Shown here piece by piece: positions 26,815 through 35,360 of a stretch of DNA of 64,000 nt. The notes under the pieces were generated by a model, which was not told where the DNA came from, ran no database searches, and saw only the letters and a list, made by a program, of their open reading frames with translations. The stretch is from an uncultured Clostridia bacterium. GTDB taxonomy: Bacteria > Bacillota > Clostridia > Christensenellales > Borkfalkiaceae. The DNA lies in assembly GCA_947629535.1 (NCBI GenBank), contig CANREC010000001.1:22460-86459 (forward strand). Reading direction: 5' to 3'. Position numbers and translations under genes: made by a program. Each line of letters opens with the position of its first letter. The first letter of the stretch is position 1.

Positions 26815-27810
26815 TTAAAAGAGCTCTTCGTATACTTCCTTGACGAGGGTATTGTCTGCGATCGTCGTAAAGGGGATCCGCTCGGTGAGTTCGCCCGCCT
26901 CTTCGATGATGTCGAGAAGGCGTTTGTAACTTGCCTCGGTGATCTGCATGTTTTCCGCCCACGCGTCGATCCCCTGATAGCTGCGGATACTCGTTGCAAG
27001 AGATGCTTCGGTCGTATCGGGGAACGCTCCCGTGAGGCCCTTCGCGATGGTCTCGGGGGATTCTTCCATGGCGTATTTCACTGCCTTGAGCATCGCGCGG
27101 AGAAATCCCTTCACCGTATCTTTATTGGAATCGATCCAAGATTTCTTGGCGATGTAGCTTGTGTAGGGGACTTCGCCGCTCGCCGCGCCGACTGCCGCGA
27201 CGATGTAACCGTTCCCTGCAGCCTGCACCTCGGAGGCGACGGGTTCGAACATCGTACAGTAGTCGGCCGTGCCCTCGATGAAGGCAGCGGTCATGTTGTT
27301 GAAAGCCACGTCGAAATTCAATGTATAGTCTTTTACGTTATGTTCTTTCAGGATGTATTCAAAGGTCATTGCGGGAACGCCGCCCTTTCTTCCCGCCAGT
27401 ATCTGTTTTCCCGACAAATTTTCCCATTTGAAATCGGGCTCCTCATGCCTTCCGACAAGGAAAGAGCCGTCGCGCATGGTGAGCTGAGCAAAGACGGTGG
27501 GAGTATCGCTCGTGCCGCCTGTTGCGACATAAAAGGCCGCCTCGGGGCCGCAGAATCCGATGTCGGCATCCCCCGAAAGGACGGCCGTCATGACCTTGTC
27601 TGCACCGCCGCCGTTGACAAGCTCTATCTCGATGCCCTCATCCTCAAAATAGCCGAGAGAATCGGCGAGGTACATGGGTGCATAGAACACCGAATGGGTC
27701 ACTTCGTTGAGGCGGACTTTTTTGAGCCCGCCGTCCGTTTCCCCGCCGCAGGCGGAGAGAGAAAGGAGCGCAAAGAGCGCCGCTCCCAGGGTTGCAAAAA
27801 TTTTTTTCAT
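26815..27810 (-). CDS. ABC transporter substrate-binding lipoprotein, NMT1/THI5-like
   Basis: The 331-residue precursor has a signal peptide ending in the lipobox LSAC, so it is anchored outside the membrane. The mature part shows the NMT1/SsuA-type pattern KVRLNEVTHSVFYAPMYLA, ADIGFCGPEAAFYVA and FIEGTADYCTMFEPVA. Ligands of this family include pyrimidine precursors of thiamine, sulfonates, nitrate and riboflavin. No biosynthetic gene is adjacent to settle which applies. CGGAGTG precedes the ATG. The gene is first in its operon and divergent from valS. Confidence 0.88.
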   Translation of the reverse strand: MKKIFATLGAALFALLSLSACGGETDGGLKKVRLNEVTHSVFYAPMYLADSLGYFEDEGIEIELVNGGGADKVMTAVLSGDADIGFCGPEAAFYVATGGTSDTPTVFAQLTMRDGSFLVGRHEEPDFKWENLSGKQILAGRKGGVPAMTFEYILKEHNVKDYTLNFDVAFNNMTAAFIEGTADYCTMFEPVASEVQAAGNGYIVAAVGAASGEVPYTSYIAKKSWIDSNKDTVKGFLRAMLKAVKYAMEESPETIAKGLTGAFPDTTEASLATSIRSYQGIDAWAENMQITEASYKRLLDIIEEAGELTERIPFTTIADNTLVKEVYEELF

Positions 27811-27862
27811 AATTCACTCCGTAAAAATAAGGATAATACATTGTATGCCATGCCGACTTTTG

Positions 27863-27891
27863 TTGACAACGACGAAAAAAAAGGGTATAAT
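27863..27891 (+). promoter_or_regulatory. valS promoter
   Basis: TTGACA (27863-27868), 17-nt spacer, TATAAT (27886-27891). The -35 lies in GTTGACAAC, whose other strand supplies a TTGTCA that with TACAAT can drive the ABC operon, so the divergent promoters overlap. The leader of about 36 nt is too short for a T-box. Confidence 0.75.
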
Positions 27892-27933
27892 GACGGATGT
27901 TCACATTTGTGAAACGAAAGAGACGGGTGTCAT

Positions 27934-30558
27934 ATGAAAGAAATGCAGACAACATACGATCCGAAGGACTTTGAGGACAGGATCTATGAAAAGTGGATGC
28001 GGGAGAACTGTTTCCGCGCCGAGATCGATCCTTCGAAGGTCCCTTTCACCGTCATGATGCCGCCCCCCAATATCACGGGGAAACTCCACATGGGGCACGC
28101 CATGGATGAGACGATGCAGGACATCGTCGTCCGTTTCAAGCGCATGCAGGGCTATTCCGCCCTCTGGCTTCCCGGGACCGATCATGCCTCCCTTGCAACG
28201 GAGCACAAGATCGTCGAAAAGCTCCATGAGGAGGGAACTTCCAAGGAAGAGCTCGGCAGGGAAGAGTTTTTGCGCCGTGCGTGGGCATGGAAAGAACAGT
28301 ACGGCGACGCCATCGTTGGGCAGCTCAAGAAACTCGGTTCCTCCTGCGACTGGTCGAGGCTCACCTTCACGATGGATGAAAAGTGCTCCAAGGCCGTGCG
28401 TGAGGCCTTCTGCCGTCTCTATGAAAAGGGGCTCATCTACCGCGGCAGCCGCATCATCAACTGGTGCCCCGATTGCAGGACGGCGCTCTCCGACGAAGAA
28501 GTAGAACACACCGAGGACGCGGGGTATTTCTGGCATTTCGCTTATCCCGTCGAGGGCTCGGACGAGAGGATCGTCATCGCGACGACCCGTCCCGAGACCA
28601 TGCTCGGCGATACCGCCGTGGCCGTCAACCCGAGTGACGAAAGATACAAAAACTTTGTCGGTAAGACGCTCCTTCTGCCGTTGACTGGCAGAAAGATCCC
28701 CGTCGTCGCCGATGAATATGTCGATCCCGAATTCGGGACGGGCGCCGTCAAGATCACGCCCGCCCACGATCCGAACGACTTTGAGGTCGGTCTCCGCCAC
28801 AGCCTTCCCTCGATCCGCGTGATGGGGGACGACGGCTCGATGAACGAACTCTGCGGCGAATTCGCGGGTCTCGACAGATATGAGGCGAGAAAACGCATCG
28901 TGGAGAAGATGAAGGAGCTCGGCCTTCTCGTAAAGATCGAGCCGCACTCTCACAATGTCGGTCATTGCCACAGATGCCATGCCACGGTGGAGCCCATCGT
29001 CTCCAAGCAGTGGTTCGTCAAGATGGCTCCGCTCGCAAAACCCGCTATCGATGCGGTCGTCAAAAACAAGACAAAGTTCGTGCCAGACCGTTTCGCCAAG
29101 ATCTACTTCAATTGGCTCGAAAATATCCGCGACTGGTGCATTTCCCGTCAGCTCTGGTGGGGGCACCGCATTCCCGTTTGGTACTGCGAGTGCGGCGAGG
29201 TCATTTGCTCGAGAGAGGACCCGACCGTCTGCCCCGTATGCGGAAGCACCCATCTCAAACAGGAAGAGGACTGCCTCGACACATGGTTTTCCTCAGCGCT
29301 CTGGCCGTTCTCGACGCTTGGCTGGCCCGACAAGACGCCTGATTTCAACTATTTCTATCCCACAGACGTCCTCGTCACGGGCTATGACATCATTCCGTTT
29401 TGGGTCATGCGCATGATGTTCTCGGGGATCGAATATACCGAAAAGGTCCCGTTCCATGACGTCCTCATCCACGGGCTCGTGCGCGATGAGCTGGGGAGAA
29501 AAATGTCGAAGTCTCTCGGGAACGGCGTGGATCCCTTGGAAGTTATCGCAAAGTACGGCGCCGATTCGCTTAGGCTCTCCCTCGTGACGGGGGTCGCGCC
29601 CGGGAACGATACCCGTTTCACCGAGGGAAAGGTCGAGGCCGCCCGCAACTTTATCAATAAGATATGGAACGCCTCGCGTTTCGTGCTCATGAATGTCGAC
29701 TGCGACGTTCCCGCCTTCGGGAACATCCGCCTTCAGCCCGCCGACCGATGGATCATTTCACGCCTCATGGCGACCATCCGTGAAGTCACGGTCTCCCTGC
29801 AAAAATATGACTTGGGCATCGCAGCGGACAAGCTTACCGACTTTACCTGGAATGATTTCTGCGATTGGTATATCGAGCTTGTCAAACCCTCGCTCTACGG
29901 CGGCGATCCCGAAAAGAAGAGATCCGCGCTCGGCGTTCTCATCTTTGTGCTTGAAAACATCTTAAAACTCCTGCATCCCTTCATTCCCTTCGTTACGGAG
30001 GAAATTTGGAGTTTCCTTCCCGGGGAGAGGGGGAACATCATCTCGGAAGAGTATCCGCGCTACAATACCAAGCTATCGTATAAGAAAGAGGCAAAGACCT
30101 TCGAAGGGATCATCGACCTCATCAAGACTGTCCGCGCGATGAAGGTGGACGTCAATTGCCCGCCCTCGAGGAAGGTCCATCTTTTCCTCATCGCCGAGCA
30201 GAGGCGGCTCGTCTCCGTCAACAAGCAGTCCATTCTGCGCCTTGCGGGGGCAAGCGAGATCGAATTTATCGAAAAGGGCGAGCAGGCAGGGGAGAAAACG
30301 CTCTCGCACGTCTGTGAGATCGGGCATCTGTTCGTTCCGCTCGGAGACCTTGTCGATATCGAAAAGGAGAAGGAACGCCTCAAAAAGGAACTCGAACGGG
30401 TCACGGGTGAGATCGCGCGTGCGGACGGCAAGCTCATGAACAAGAACTTTGTCGCAAAGGCGCCAAAGAAACTTGTCGACGATGAGAGGGCAAAGAAAGA
30501 GAAATATCTCGACATGAAACAAAAGATCGAAGAACAGCTCCGCCTGCTCGACGACTGA
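27934..30558 (+). CDS. valS: Valine--tRNA ligase
   Basis: This class I synthetase charges tRNA-Val and edits misactivated threonine. The 874-residue protein has HIGH in PPPNITGKLHMGHA, the CP1 editing domain (TTRPETMLGDTAVAV, GTGAVKITPAHDPNDFEVG), a zinc-like Cys cluster (CECGEVICSREDPTVCPVCG), KMSKS in RKMSKSLGNGVDP, the anticodon-binding domain and the ValRS-specific C-terminal coiled-coil arm (IEKEKERLKKELERVTGEI). Start ATG 27934 or 27943. A strong terminator follows. Confidence 0.97.
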   Translation: MKEMQTTYDPKDFEDRIYEKWMRENCFRAEIDPSKVPFTVMMPPPNITGKLHMGHAMDETMQDIVVRFKRMQGYSALWLPGTDHASLATEHKIVEKLHEEGTSKEELGREEFLRRAWAWKEQYGDAIVGQLKKLGSSCDWSRLTFTMDEKCSKAVREAFCRLYEKGLIYRGSRIINWCPDCRTALSDEEVEHTEDAGYFWHFAYPVEGSDERIVIATTRPETMLGDTAVAVNPSDERYKNFVGKTLLLPLTGRKIPVVADEYVDPEFGTGAVKITPAHDPNDFEVGLRHSLPSIRVMGDDGSMNELCGEFAGLDRYEARKRIVEKMKELGLLVKIEPHSHNVGHCHRCHATVEPIVSKQWFVKMAPLAKPAIDAVVKNKTKFVPDRFAKIYFNWLENIRDWCISRQLWWGHRIPVWYCECGEVICSREDPTVCPVCGSTHLKQEEDCLDTWFSSALWPFSTLGWPDKTPDFNYFYPTDVLVTGYDIIPFWVMRMMFSGIEYTEKVPFHDVLIHGLVRDELGRKMSKSLGNGVDPLEVIAKYGADSLRLSLVTGVAPGNDTRFTEGKVEAARNFINKIWNASRFVLMNVDCDVPAFGNIRLQPADRWIISRLMATIREVTVSLQKYDLGIAADKLTDFTWNDFCDWYIELVKPSLYGGDPEKKRSALGVLIFVLENILKLLHPFIPFVTEEIWSFLPGERGNIISEEYPRYNTKLSYKKEAKTFEGIIDLIKTVRAMKVDVNCPPSRKVHLFLIAEQRRLVSVNKQSILRLAGASEIEFIEKGEQAGEKTLSHVCEIGHLFVPLGDLVDIEKEKERLKKELERVTGEIARADGKLMNKNFVAKAPKKLVDDERAKKEKYLDMKQKIEEQLRLLDD

Positions 30559-30583
30559 TCCTTATTTAGATCCCAAAAACGGC

Positions 30584-30625
30584 ATGCACCCCGAAAGTCA
30601 GACGCTTTCGGAGGTGCATATTTCT
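30584..30625 (+). terminator. Intrinsic terminator after valS
   Basis: ATGCACC..CGAAAG pairs with CTTTCGG.GGTGCAT (one bulge, 7-nt loop), then a T-rich stretch. Confidence 0.75.
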
Positions 30626-30654
30626 TATGCAGGGCCTCTGTGTCCGCGCCCCTG

Positions 30655-30684
30655 CGTCATCCCGAATGTATGTGAGGGATGACG
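30655..30684. repeat. Intergenic palindrome CGTCATCCC/GGGATGACG
   Basis: Perfect 9-bp inverted arms around a 12-nt loop, without a T run, between the valS terminator and the adhE promoter. It resembles small dispersed palindromes of the GTCATCC type seen in many bacterial genomes. Only one copy was seen in this window. Confidence 0.55.
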
Positions 30685-30773
30685 AAGAACGAAGTCCATA
30701 ATTCCAAAAGAAAGAAGGGGAGAGTGATGTGGAGCAAACTTGCGAAAGAGACTTGAAAAATGATGTGTGGATA

Positions 30774-30802
30774 TTGACTTTTTCGGGAATATTTGGTAAG
30801 AT
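30774..30802 (+). promoter_or_regulatory. adhE promoter
   Basis: TTGACT (30774-30779), 17-nt spacer, TAAGAT (30797-30802). Confidence 0.6.
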
Positions 30803-30835
30803 AAAAGTAAGCATATGTATAAGGTCGGAGGCAGT

Positions 30836-33457
30836 ATGAAGGATTTTATTGTAAATGACGAAGATTCATTGAAAAAACTCCTCACGAGGGTACGCGCCGC
30901 ACAGGACATCTATGCGACATACTCGCAGGAGCAGGTCGATAAAATTTTCTTTGAGGCCGCAATGGCCGCCAACAAAGCCCGCATCCCGCTCGCAAAACTG
31001 GCGGTCGAGGAGACGGGCATGGGCGTCGTGGAGGATAAGGTCATCAAGAACCATTATGCCTCAGAATATATCTACAACGCCTACAAGGACGCCAAGACCT
31101 GCGGCGTCATCGAACACGACGAGGGATTCGGCATCACAAGGATCGCAGAGCCCATCGGTGTGCTCGCGGCCGTCATTCCGACGACGAATCCGACGTCGAC
31201 AGCCATTTTTAAGTGTCTCATCTCCTTAAAGACAAGGAACGGGCTCATCATTTCGCCGCATCCCCGCGCAAAGCGGTCAACGATCGAGGCGGCGAAGATC
31301 GTGCTCGAGGCGGCCGTGAAGGCAGGCGCTCCCGAGGACATAATCGGATGGATCGACCAGCCCAACGTTCCGCTTTCGGGGATCATCATGCACGAGGCAG
31401 ATATGATCTTGGCGACGGGGGGACCCGGCATGGTGAAGGCGGCCTATTCTTCGGGGAAACCCGCCATCGGTGTCGGCGCGGGAAACACGCCCGCCGTGAT
31501 CGATTCGACGGCAGACATCAAGCTTGCGGCGTCGTCTATTCTGCACTCCAAGACCTTCGATAACGGCATGATCTGCGCATCCGAGCAGTCGGTCATCGTG
31601 TTGAAGGACGTTTACGACGCGTTTAAGGCCGAAATGCAAAAACGGGGGGCCTATTTCCTCACTCCCGAGGAGACCGAACGCGTCAGAGAGACGATGTTCA
31701 TCAACGGTGCGCTGAACTCGCGGATCGTGGGCCAATCTGCCGCGGCGATCGCAAAACTCTCGGGATTCGAGGCGCCTGCGGGTACAAGAGTTCTCGTCGG
31801 CGAGGTCGAGAGCGTAGAGCTCTCCGAACCGTTCGCGCACGAAAAGCTATCTCCCGTGCTTGCGATGTACAGGGCCGAGGACTTTGACGACGCAGTTGCA
31901 AAGGCGGACAGGCTCATCCGCGACGGCGGGCTCGGCCACACTTCTTCTATCTATCTCGATGTGCGGAAGGGGAAGGAAAAGCTCGAAAAATTCGAAAACG
32001 TCATGCGGACATGCCGCATCGTCGTCAACACGCCTTCCTCGCATGGCGGCATAGGAGACTTGTATAACTTCAAGTTTGCGCCTTCGCTCACCCTCGGCTG
32101 TGGATCGTGGGGCGGGAATTCCGTTTCGGAGAATGTCGGCGTCAAGCATCTCATTCAAATCAAGACGGTTGCAGAAAGGAGAGAAAACATGCTTTGGTTC
32201 AGAGCGCCCGAAAAGGTCTATTTCAAGCGCGGCTGTCTCGGCGTAGCCCTCAAAGAGCTCGGCGAGCAGGTCTATCACAAGAAACGCGCATTCATCGTCA
32301 CTGATAAATTCTTATATGAAAGCGGCTTTACCGCTCACATCAACGAGATCCTTCACGAGGAAGGCATCGAACATGAGACTTTCTTCGATGTAACGCCCGA
32401 CCCGACACTCGCATGCGCCAAGAAGGGGCTCGAGATGATGCGGAGCTTTGCGCCTGACGTGATCATTGCTGTCGGCGGAGGTTCTCCCATGGACGCCGCG
32501 AAGATCATGTGGGTCATGTATGAGCATCCCGACGTTGACTTTGAAGGGATGGCGATGCGCTTTTCCGACATACGGAAACGCGTCTATCAGTTCCCGCACA
32601 TGGGCGACAAGGCCCTCTTTGTCGCTATTCCGACAACGGCAGGCACGGGGAGCGAGGTCACGCCCTTTGCCGTCATCACCGACGAGACGACGGGCACGAA
32701 GTATCCGCTTGCCGACTATGAGCTCATGCCAGATATGGCGATCGTCGACGCCGACCTCATGATGAATATCCCGAAGGGGTTGACGTCCTGCTCGGGCATC
32801 GACGCTGTCAGTCATGCGCTTGAAGCCATCGCCTCGGTCATGGCGACCGATTTCACGAACGGACTTGCAAAAGAGGCGCTGCGACTGCTCTTTACCTATC
32901 TTCCTTCGGCCTATCAAAACGGCGCGGCCGACCCCGAGGCGAGAGAGAAGGTCGCAAATGCGGCCACAATGGCAGGCATGGCCTTTGCGAACGCTTTTCT
33001 CGGCGTGTGCCACTCTATGGCGCACAAGCTCGGGTCCTACTTCCACATCGCGCACGGCATGGCCAATTCTCTCATGCTCGAAGAGGTCATCCGTTTCAAC
33101 AGCGCCGAGGCGCCCACGAAGATGGGGACCTTCCCGCAATACGCCTATCCGCAGTGCATGGCGCGTTACGCGGACGTTGCACGGTATCTCGGCTGTTCGG
33201 GGAAAACGGACGAGGCGACTGTGGAGGCGCTCATCAAAAAGCTCCGCGCTCTTCAGGATGAGATCGGCCAGCCGCGGACCATCAAGGAGGCCCTCGAGGG
33301 GAAATTCACCGAAGAGGAATTCCTCTCAAAGCTCGACAAGATGACAGAGGATGCCTTTGATGACCAATGCACGGGCGCCGATCCCCGCTATCCGCTCATG
33401 TCCGAGATCAAGCAAATGTATCTGAACGCCTATTATGGAAAGAGGGAAAAGGTCTGA
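30836..33457 (+). CDS. adhE: Bifunctional acetaldehyde-CoA/alcohol dehydrogenase
   Basis: This fermentative enzyme reduces acetyl-CoA to ethanol in two NADH-dependent steps and forms filaments (spirosomes). The 873-residue protein has an N-terminal aldehyde dehydrogenase domain with the acylated Cys in NGMICASEQ and a linker around residue 440. The C-terminal iron alcohol dehydrogenase domain has GGGSPMDAAK, PTTAGTGSEVTPFAVI and the metal-ligand region with GVCHSMAHKLGSYFHIAHGMAN. The ATG at 30836 is chosen over 30815 because GGAGG lies directly before it. It signals ethanol-producing anaerobic metabolism. Confidence 0.96.
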   Translation: MKDFIVNDEDSLKKLLTRVRAAQDIYATYSQEQVDKIFFEAAMAANKARIPLAKLAVEETGMGVVEDKVIKNHYASEYIYNAYKDAKTCGVIEHDEGFGITRIAEPIGVLAAVIPTTNPTSTAIFKCLISLKTRNGLIISPHPRAKRSTIEAAKIVLEAAVKAGAPEDIIGWIDQPNVPLSGIIMHEADMILATGGPGMVKAAYSSGKPAIGVGAGNTPAVIDSTADIKLAASSILHSKTFDNGMICASEQSVIVLKDVYDAFKAEMQKRGAYFLTPEETERVRETMFINGALNSRIVGQSAAAIAKLSGFEAPAGTRVLVGEVESVELSEPFAHEKLSPVLAMYRAEDFDDAVAKADRLIRDGGLGHTSSIYLDVRKGKEKLEKFENVMRTCRIVVNTPSSHGGIGDLYNFKFAPSLTLGCGSWGGNSVSENVGVKHLIQIKTVAERRENMLWFRAPEKVYFKRGCLGVALKELGEQVYHKKRAFIVTDKFLYESGFTAHINEILHEEGIEHETFFDVTPDPTLACAKKGLEMMRSFAPDVIIAVGGGSPMDAAKIMWVMYEHPDVDFEGMAMRFSDIRKRVYQFPHMGDKALFVAIPTTAGTGSEVTPFAVITDETTGTKYPLADYELMPDMAIVDADLMMNIPKGLTSCSGIDAVSHALEAIASVMATDFTNGLAKEALRLLFTYLPSAYQNGAADPEAREKVANAATMAGMAFANAFLGVCHSMAHKLGSYFHIAHGMANSLMLEEVIRFNSAEAPTKMGTFPQYAYPQCMARYADVARYLGCSGKTDEATVEALIKKLRALQDEIGQPRTIKEALEGKFTEEEFLSKLDKMTEDAFDDQCTGADPRYPLMSEIKQMYLNAYYGKREKV

Positions 33458-33477
33458 ATTTGAAAAAAGATATTTTG

Positions 33478-33501
33478 CATAGTATTATGTCAGGCATAAT
33501 A
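33478..33501. repeat. Dispersed palindrome copy 4 (after adhE)
   Basis: TATGTCAGGCATA (33486-33498) about centre 33492 with one mismatch; left arm CATAGTATTATGTC. It begins 21 nt after the adhE stop in a convergent gap with rplI. The flank ATTTTG before it is shared with copies 1 and 5. Confidence 0.8.
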
Positions 33502-33516
33502 CGGATTATTTCATGA

Positions 33517-33545
33517 GAAAAGGGCGTCCCGCAGGGGACGCCCTT
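33517..33545. terminator. Bidirectional intrinsic terminator adhE/rplI
   Basis: AAGGGCGTCCC and GGGACGCCCTT form an 11-bp stem between the convergent genes. Confidence 0.85.
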
Positions 33546-33560
33546 GTGTATTTTGTTATT

Positions 33561-34004
33561 TTACTGTGCGACGACGTTTACCTTGATCGTTGAGATCACG
33601 CCTTCCATGAGACGGACATCGACGTCATAGGTACCGACGTTCTTGATGGGATCCTTGAGGAGCACTTTCTTTTTATCAACGTCAAAACCTAGTTCGGAAA
33701 GGGCAGAGGCGATGTGCTGTGACGTCACGGAGCCGAACGTTTTTCCGTTTTCGCCCGCGCGGATGACGAGATCGATCCCCGTGCCCGTGAGCTTTTCGGC
33801 CAACTCCTTTAAGGCCTTGACGTTTTCGGCCTTGTGGAACTCTTCGGCCTTCTTTTTCTGTTTCATTTCGTTGACTGCATTCGCCGTCGCCGCTTCGGCG
33901 AGGCCCTTTTTGATGAGGAAGTTCCTCGCGTAGCCGTCCGAAACTTCTATGATGTCGCCGCGCTTTCCGCTGCCTTTGACATCTTCTTTCAGGATCACTT
34001 TCAT
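33561..34004 (-). CDS. rplI: 50S ribosomal protein bL9
   Basis: The 147-residue ribosomal protein bL9 binds 23S rRNA. Its N-terminal domain [36 protein letters not shown] is diagnostic; it continues through the long connecting helix to the C-terminal domain ([16 protein letters not shown]). The ORF track extends the start to 34082; the ATG at 34004 has AAAGGAGAAG before it and matches the family start. It stands alone rather than in the usual dnaB or rpsF-rpsR context. A minus-strand TTGACA-N17-TAAAAT provides a promoter. Confidence 0.97.
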   Translation of the reverse strand: MKVILKEDVKGSGKRGDIIEVSDGYARNFLIKKGLAEAATANAVNEMKQKKKAEEFHKAENVKALKELAEKLTGTGIDLVIRAGENGKTFGSVTSQHIASALSELGFDVDKKKVLLKDPIKNVGTYDVDVRLMEGVISTIKVNVVAQ

Positions 34005-34111
34005 ATTTTTCTTCTCCTTTTTCTCTATTTTACAATTTTTCCCGATTTTTGTCAATATCAAATGCCGATAATTTTTGTGCAATGCGATATACTGACGATA
34101 AGGAGGAGCAT

Positions 34112-34270
34112 ATGGAACACAATATCAACTGCGGCGTTTCGTGCGGGGTCACGGAATGCAAGTATAATCGCGACGGTATGGCGTGCGAACTCGCAAAGAT
34201 CCATGTAGGTAACACCTGCGACTGCGAACATTGCACCTGTTGCGACAGTTTCGAGAACCGCAAGGGCTGA
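34112..34270 (+). CDS. DUF1540 small Cys-rich protein
   Basis: This 52-residue protein has nine Cys residues. The pattern [23 protein letters not shown] followed by CCDSF is the DUF1540 signature common in Clostridia and spore-formers; metal binding is assumed but unproven. The ORF-track start at 34049 is replaced by the ATG at 34112, which has a perfect AAGGAGGA at proper distance. The gene is monocistronic and divergent from rplI. Two hairpins follow it. Confidence 0.88.
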   Translation: MEHNINCGVSCGVTECKYNRDGMACELAKIHVGNTCDCEHCTCCDSFENRKG

Positions 34271-34330
34271 TTGCATAATCGCGTGTTTGTGACACAATCT
34301 ATCATTAAGCGGTGATCGCTTTGATATAGA

Positions 34331-34390
34331 GCCTCTGCCGTAAACACGCATGCGCGGCAGAGGCGCGGAGGGGACGCTACGGCGTCCCTT
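34331..34390. repeat. Two GC-rich hairpins in tandem
   Basis: GCCTCTGCCG/CGGCAGAGGC (10-bp stem, 14-nt loop) is followed 6 nt later by GGGACGC-TACG-GCGTCCC with a TTCTTG tail. Together they may terminate the DUF1540 transcript; the pair is more elaborate than other terminators here. Confidence 0.5.
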
Positions 34391-34429
34391 CTTGCATGCC
34401 GGGGGGATTTTTCTAATACAATAATTTAT

Positions 34430-35320
34430 ATGAAAGTCCTCTCAAAGATATTGCCCTTTGCACTCATTGCTGTGCTCCTTGTCCTTCTTTTGTGCCTGCC
34501 GCGCGGCGATGACGGCGTTTCGGCGTCCGAAAAGACCGTGGTAGAGATCTGGAACGTGGATACCTTCGAGGGCGGAAAGGGGTCCCGAACGGCCTTTTTG
34601 AATCGGACCGCGGCATTGGTAGAAGAAGAAAATGTCTATTTCTACGTTCTCAGCTATACTGCCGAAGGGGTAAAGGACGCCTTTTCGCGCGGGATCTATC
34701 CCGATATGATCTCTTTTGGGCTCGGGCTCGACGGGATCGCGGAAAAGGCTATTCCGCTGCCGTATTCGGACGCAGGCGGTGACGCGGGCGGAAAGTGCCT
34801 CGCGGTCCCGTGGGCTGCGGGAGAATATTTTCTCTTTTCGCTTGATGATGACCTTTCGGAAGAGGAGAGCACGGCAATTTCATGCGGCGGAAATAATCTT
34901 CCGTCCGTCGCAGCAAAGTTCCACGGGACCGTCGGGGAGGAATTGCCATCGGGGGAGGCCTATGTACGGTTTCTGGGCGGAGAATACCGCCATCTCTTGG
35001 GAACACAGCGGGACGTTTGCCGCTTTCAGGCGAAGGGCGTGAACGTCTACCGCAAAGAGCTCACAAAGTATTGCGATTTATTTCAATATATTTCAGTATT
35101 TTCAAGAGAAAAGAGGGGAATCTGCCTGAAATTTCTCGAAGAACTGCTCTCCGAGAGGACGCAAAGCGACTTATCCCGCATCGGAATGTATCCGATAAGG
35201 GAGCGGAAGGACGAATTCACCCCGAGCGTCTTTACCTCGGCAGAGGGGCTGAAGGAGATCGCGGATGCGGCGGGACGGGACGATCTAAAATTTCTCGAAA
35301 AATATCTGAAATCCCGTTGA
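34430..35320 (+). CDS. Solute-binding-like exported protein of unknown function
   Basis: This 296-residue protein has an N-terminal hydrophobic segment (about residues 6-24) acting as signal or anchor, without a good lipobox. VEIWNVDTFEGGKGSRTAFLNRTA followed by GIYPDMISFG resembles the first lobe of family-1 sugar ABC binding proteins, but no permease is nearby and the protein is short. It may be an orphan, repurposed binding protein. There is no Shine-Dalgarno sequence; a TACAAT lies about 7 nt before the ATG. Its end overlaps the probable murB promoter. The assignment is tentative. Confidence 0.55.
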   Translation: MKVLSKILPFALIAVLLVLLLCLPRGDDGVSASEKTVVEIWNVDTFEGGKGSRTAFLNRTAALVEEENVYFYVLSYTAEGVKDAFSRGIYPDMISFGLGLDGIAEKAIPLPYSDAGGDAGGKCLAVPWAAGEYFLFSLDDDLSEEESTAISCGGNNLPSVAAKFHGTVGEELPSGEAYVRFLGGEYRHLLGTQRDVCRFQAKGVNVYRKELTKYCDLFQYISVFSREKRGICLKFLEELLSERTQSDLSRIGMYPIRERKDEFTPSVFTSAEGLKEIADAAGRDDLKFLEKYLKSR

Positions 35321-35360
35321 AATGTGGAAAAGAATATGTTAAAATAGAAGGAGATAAAAA

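Noticed and set aside
27892-27933. T-box leader for valS
   Set aside because: Only about 36 nt separate the predicted transcript start and the start codon.
30559-30835. Small RNA gene between valS and adhE
   Set aside because: The region is explained by a terminator, a palindrome and a promoter; no tRNA, 6S or SRP RNA pattern was recognised.
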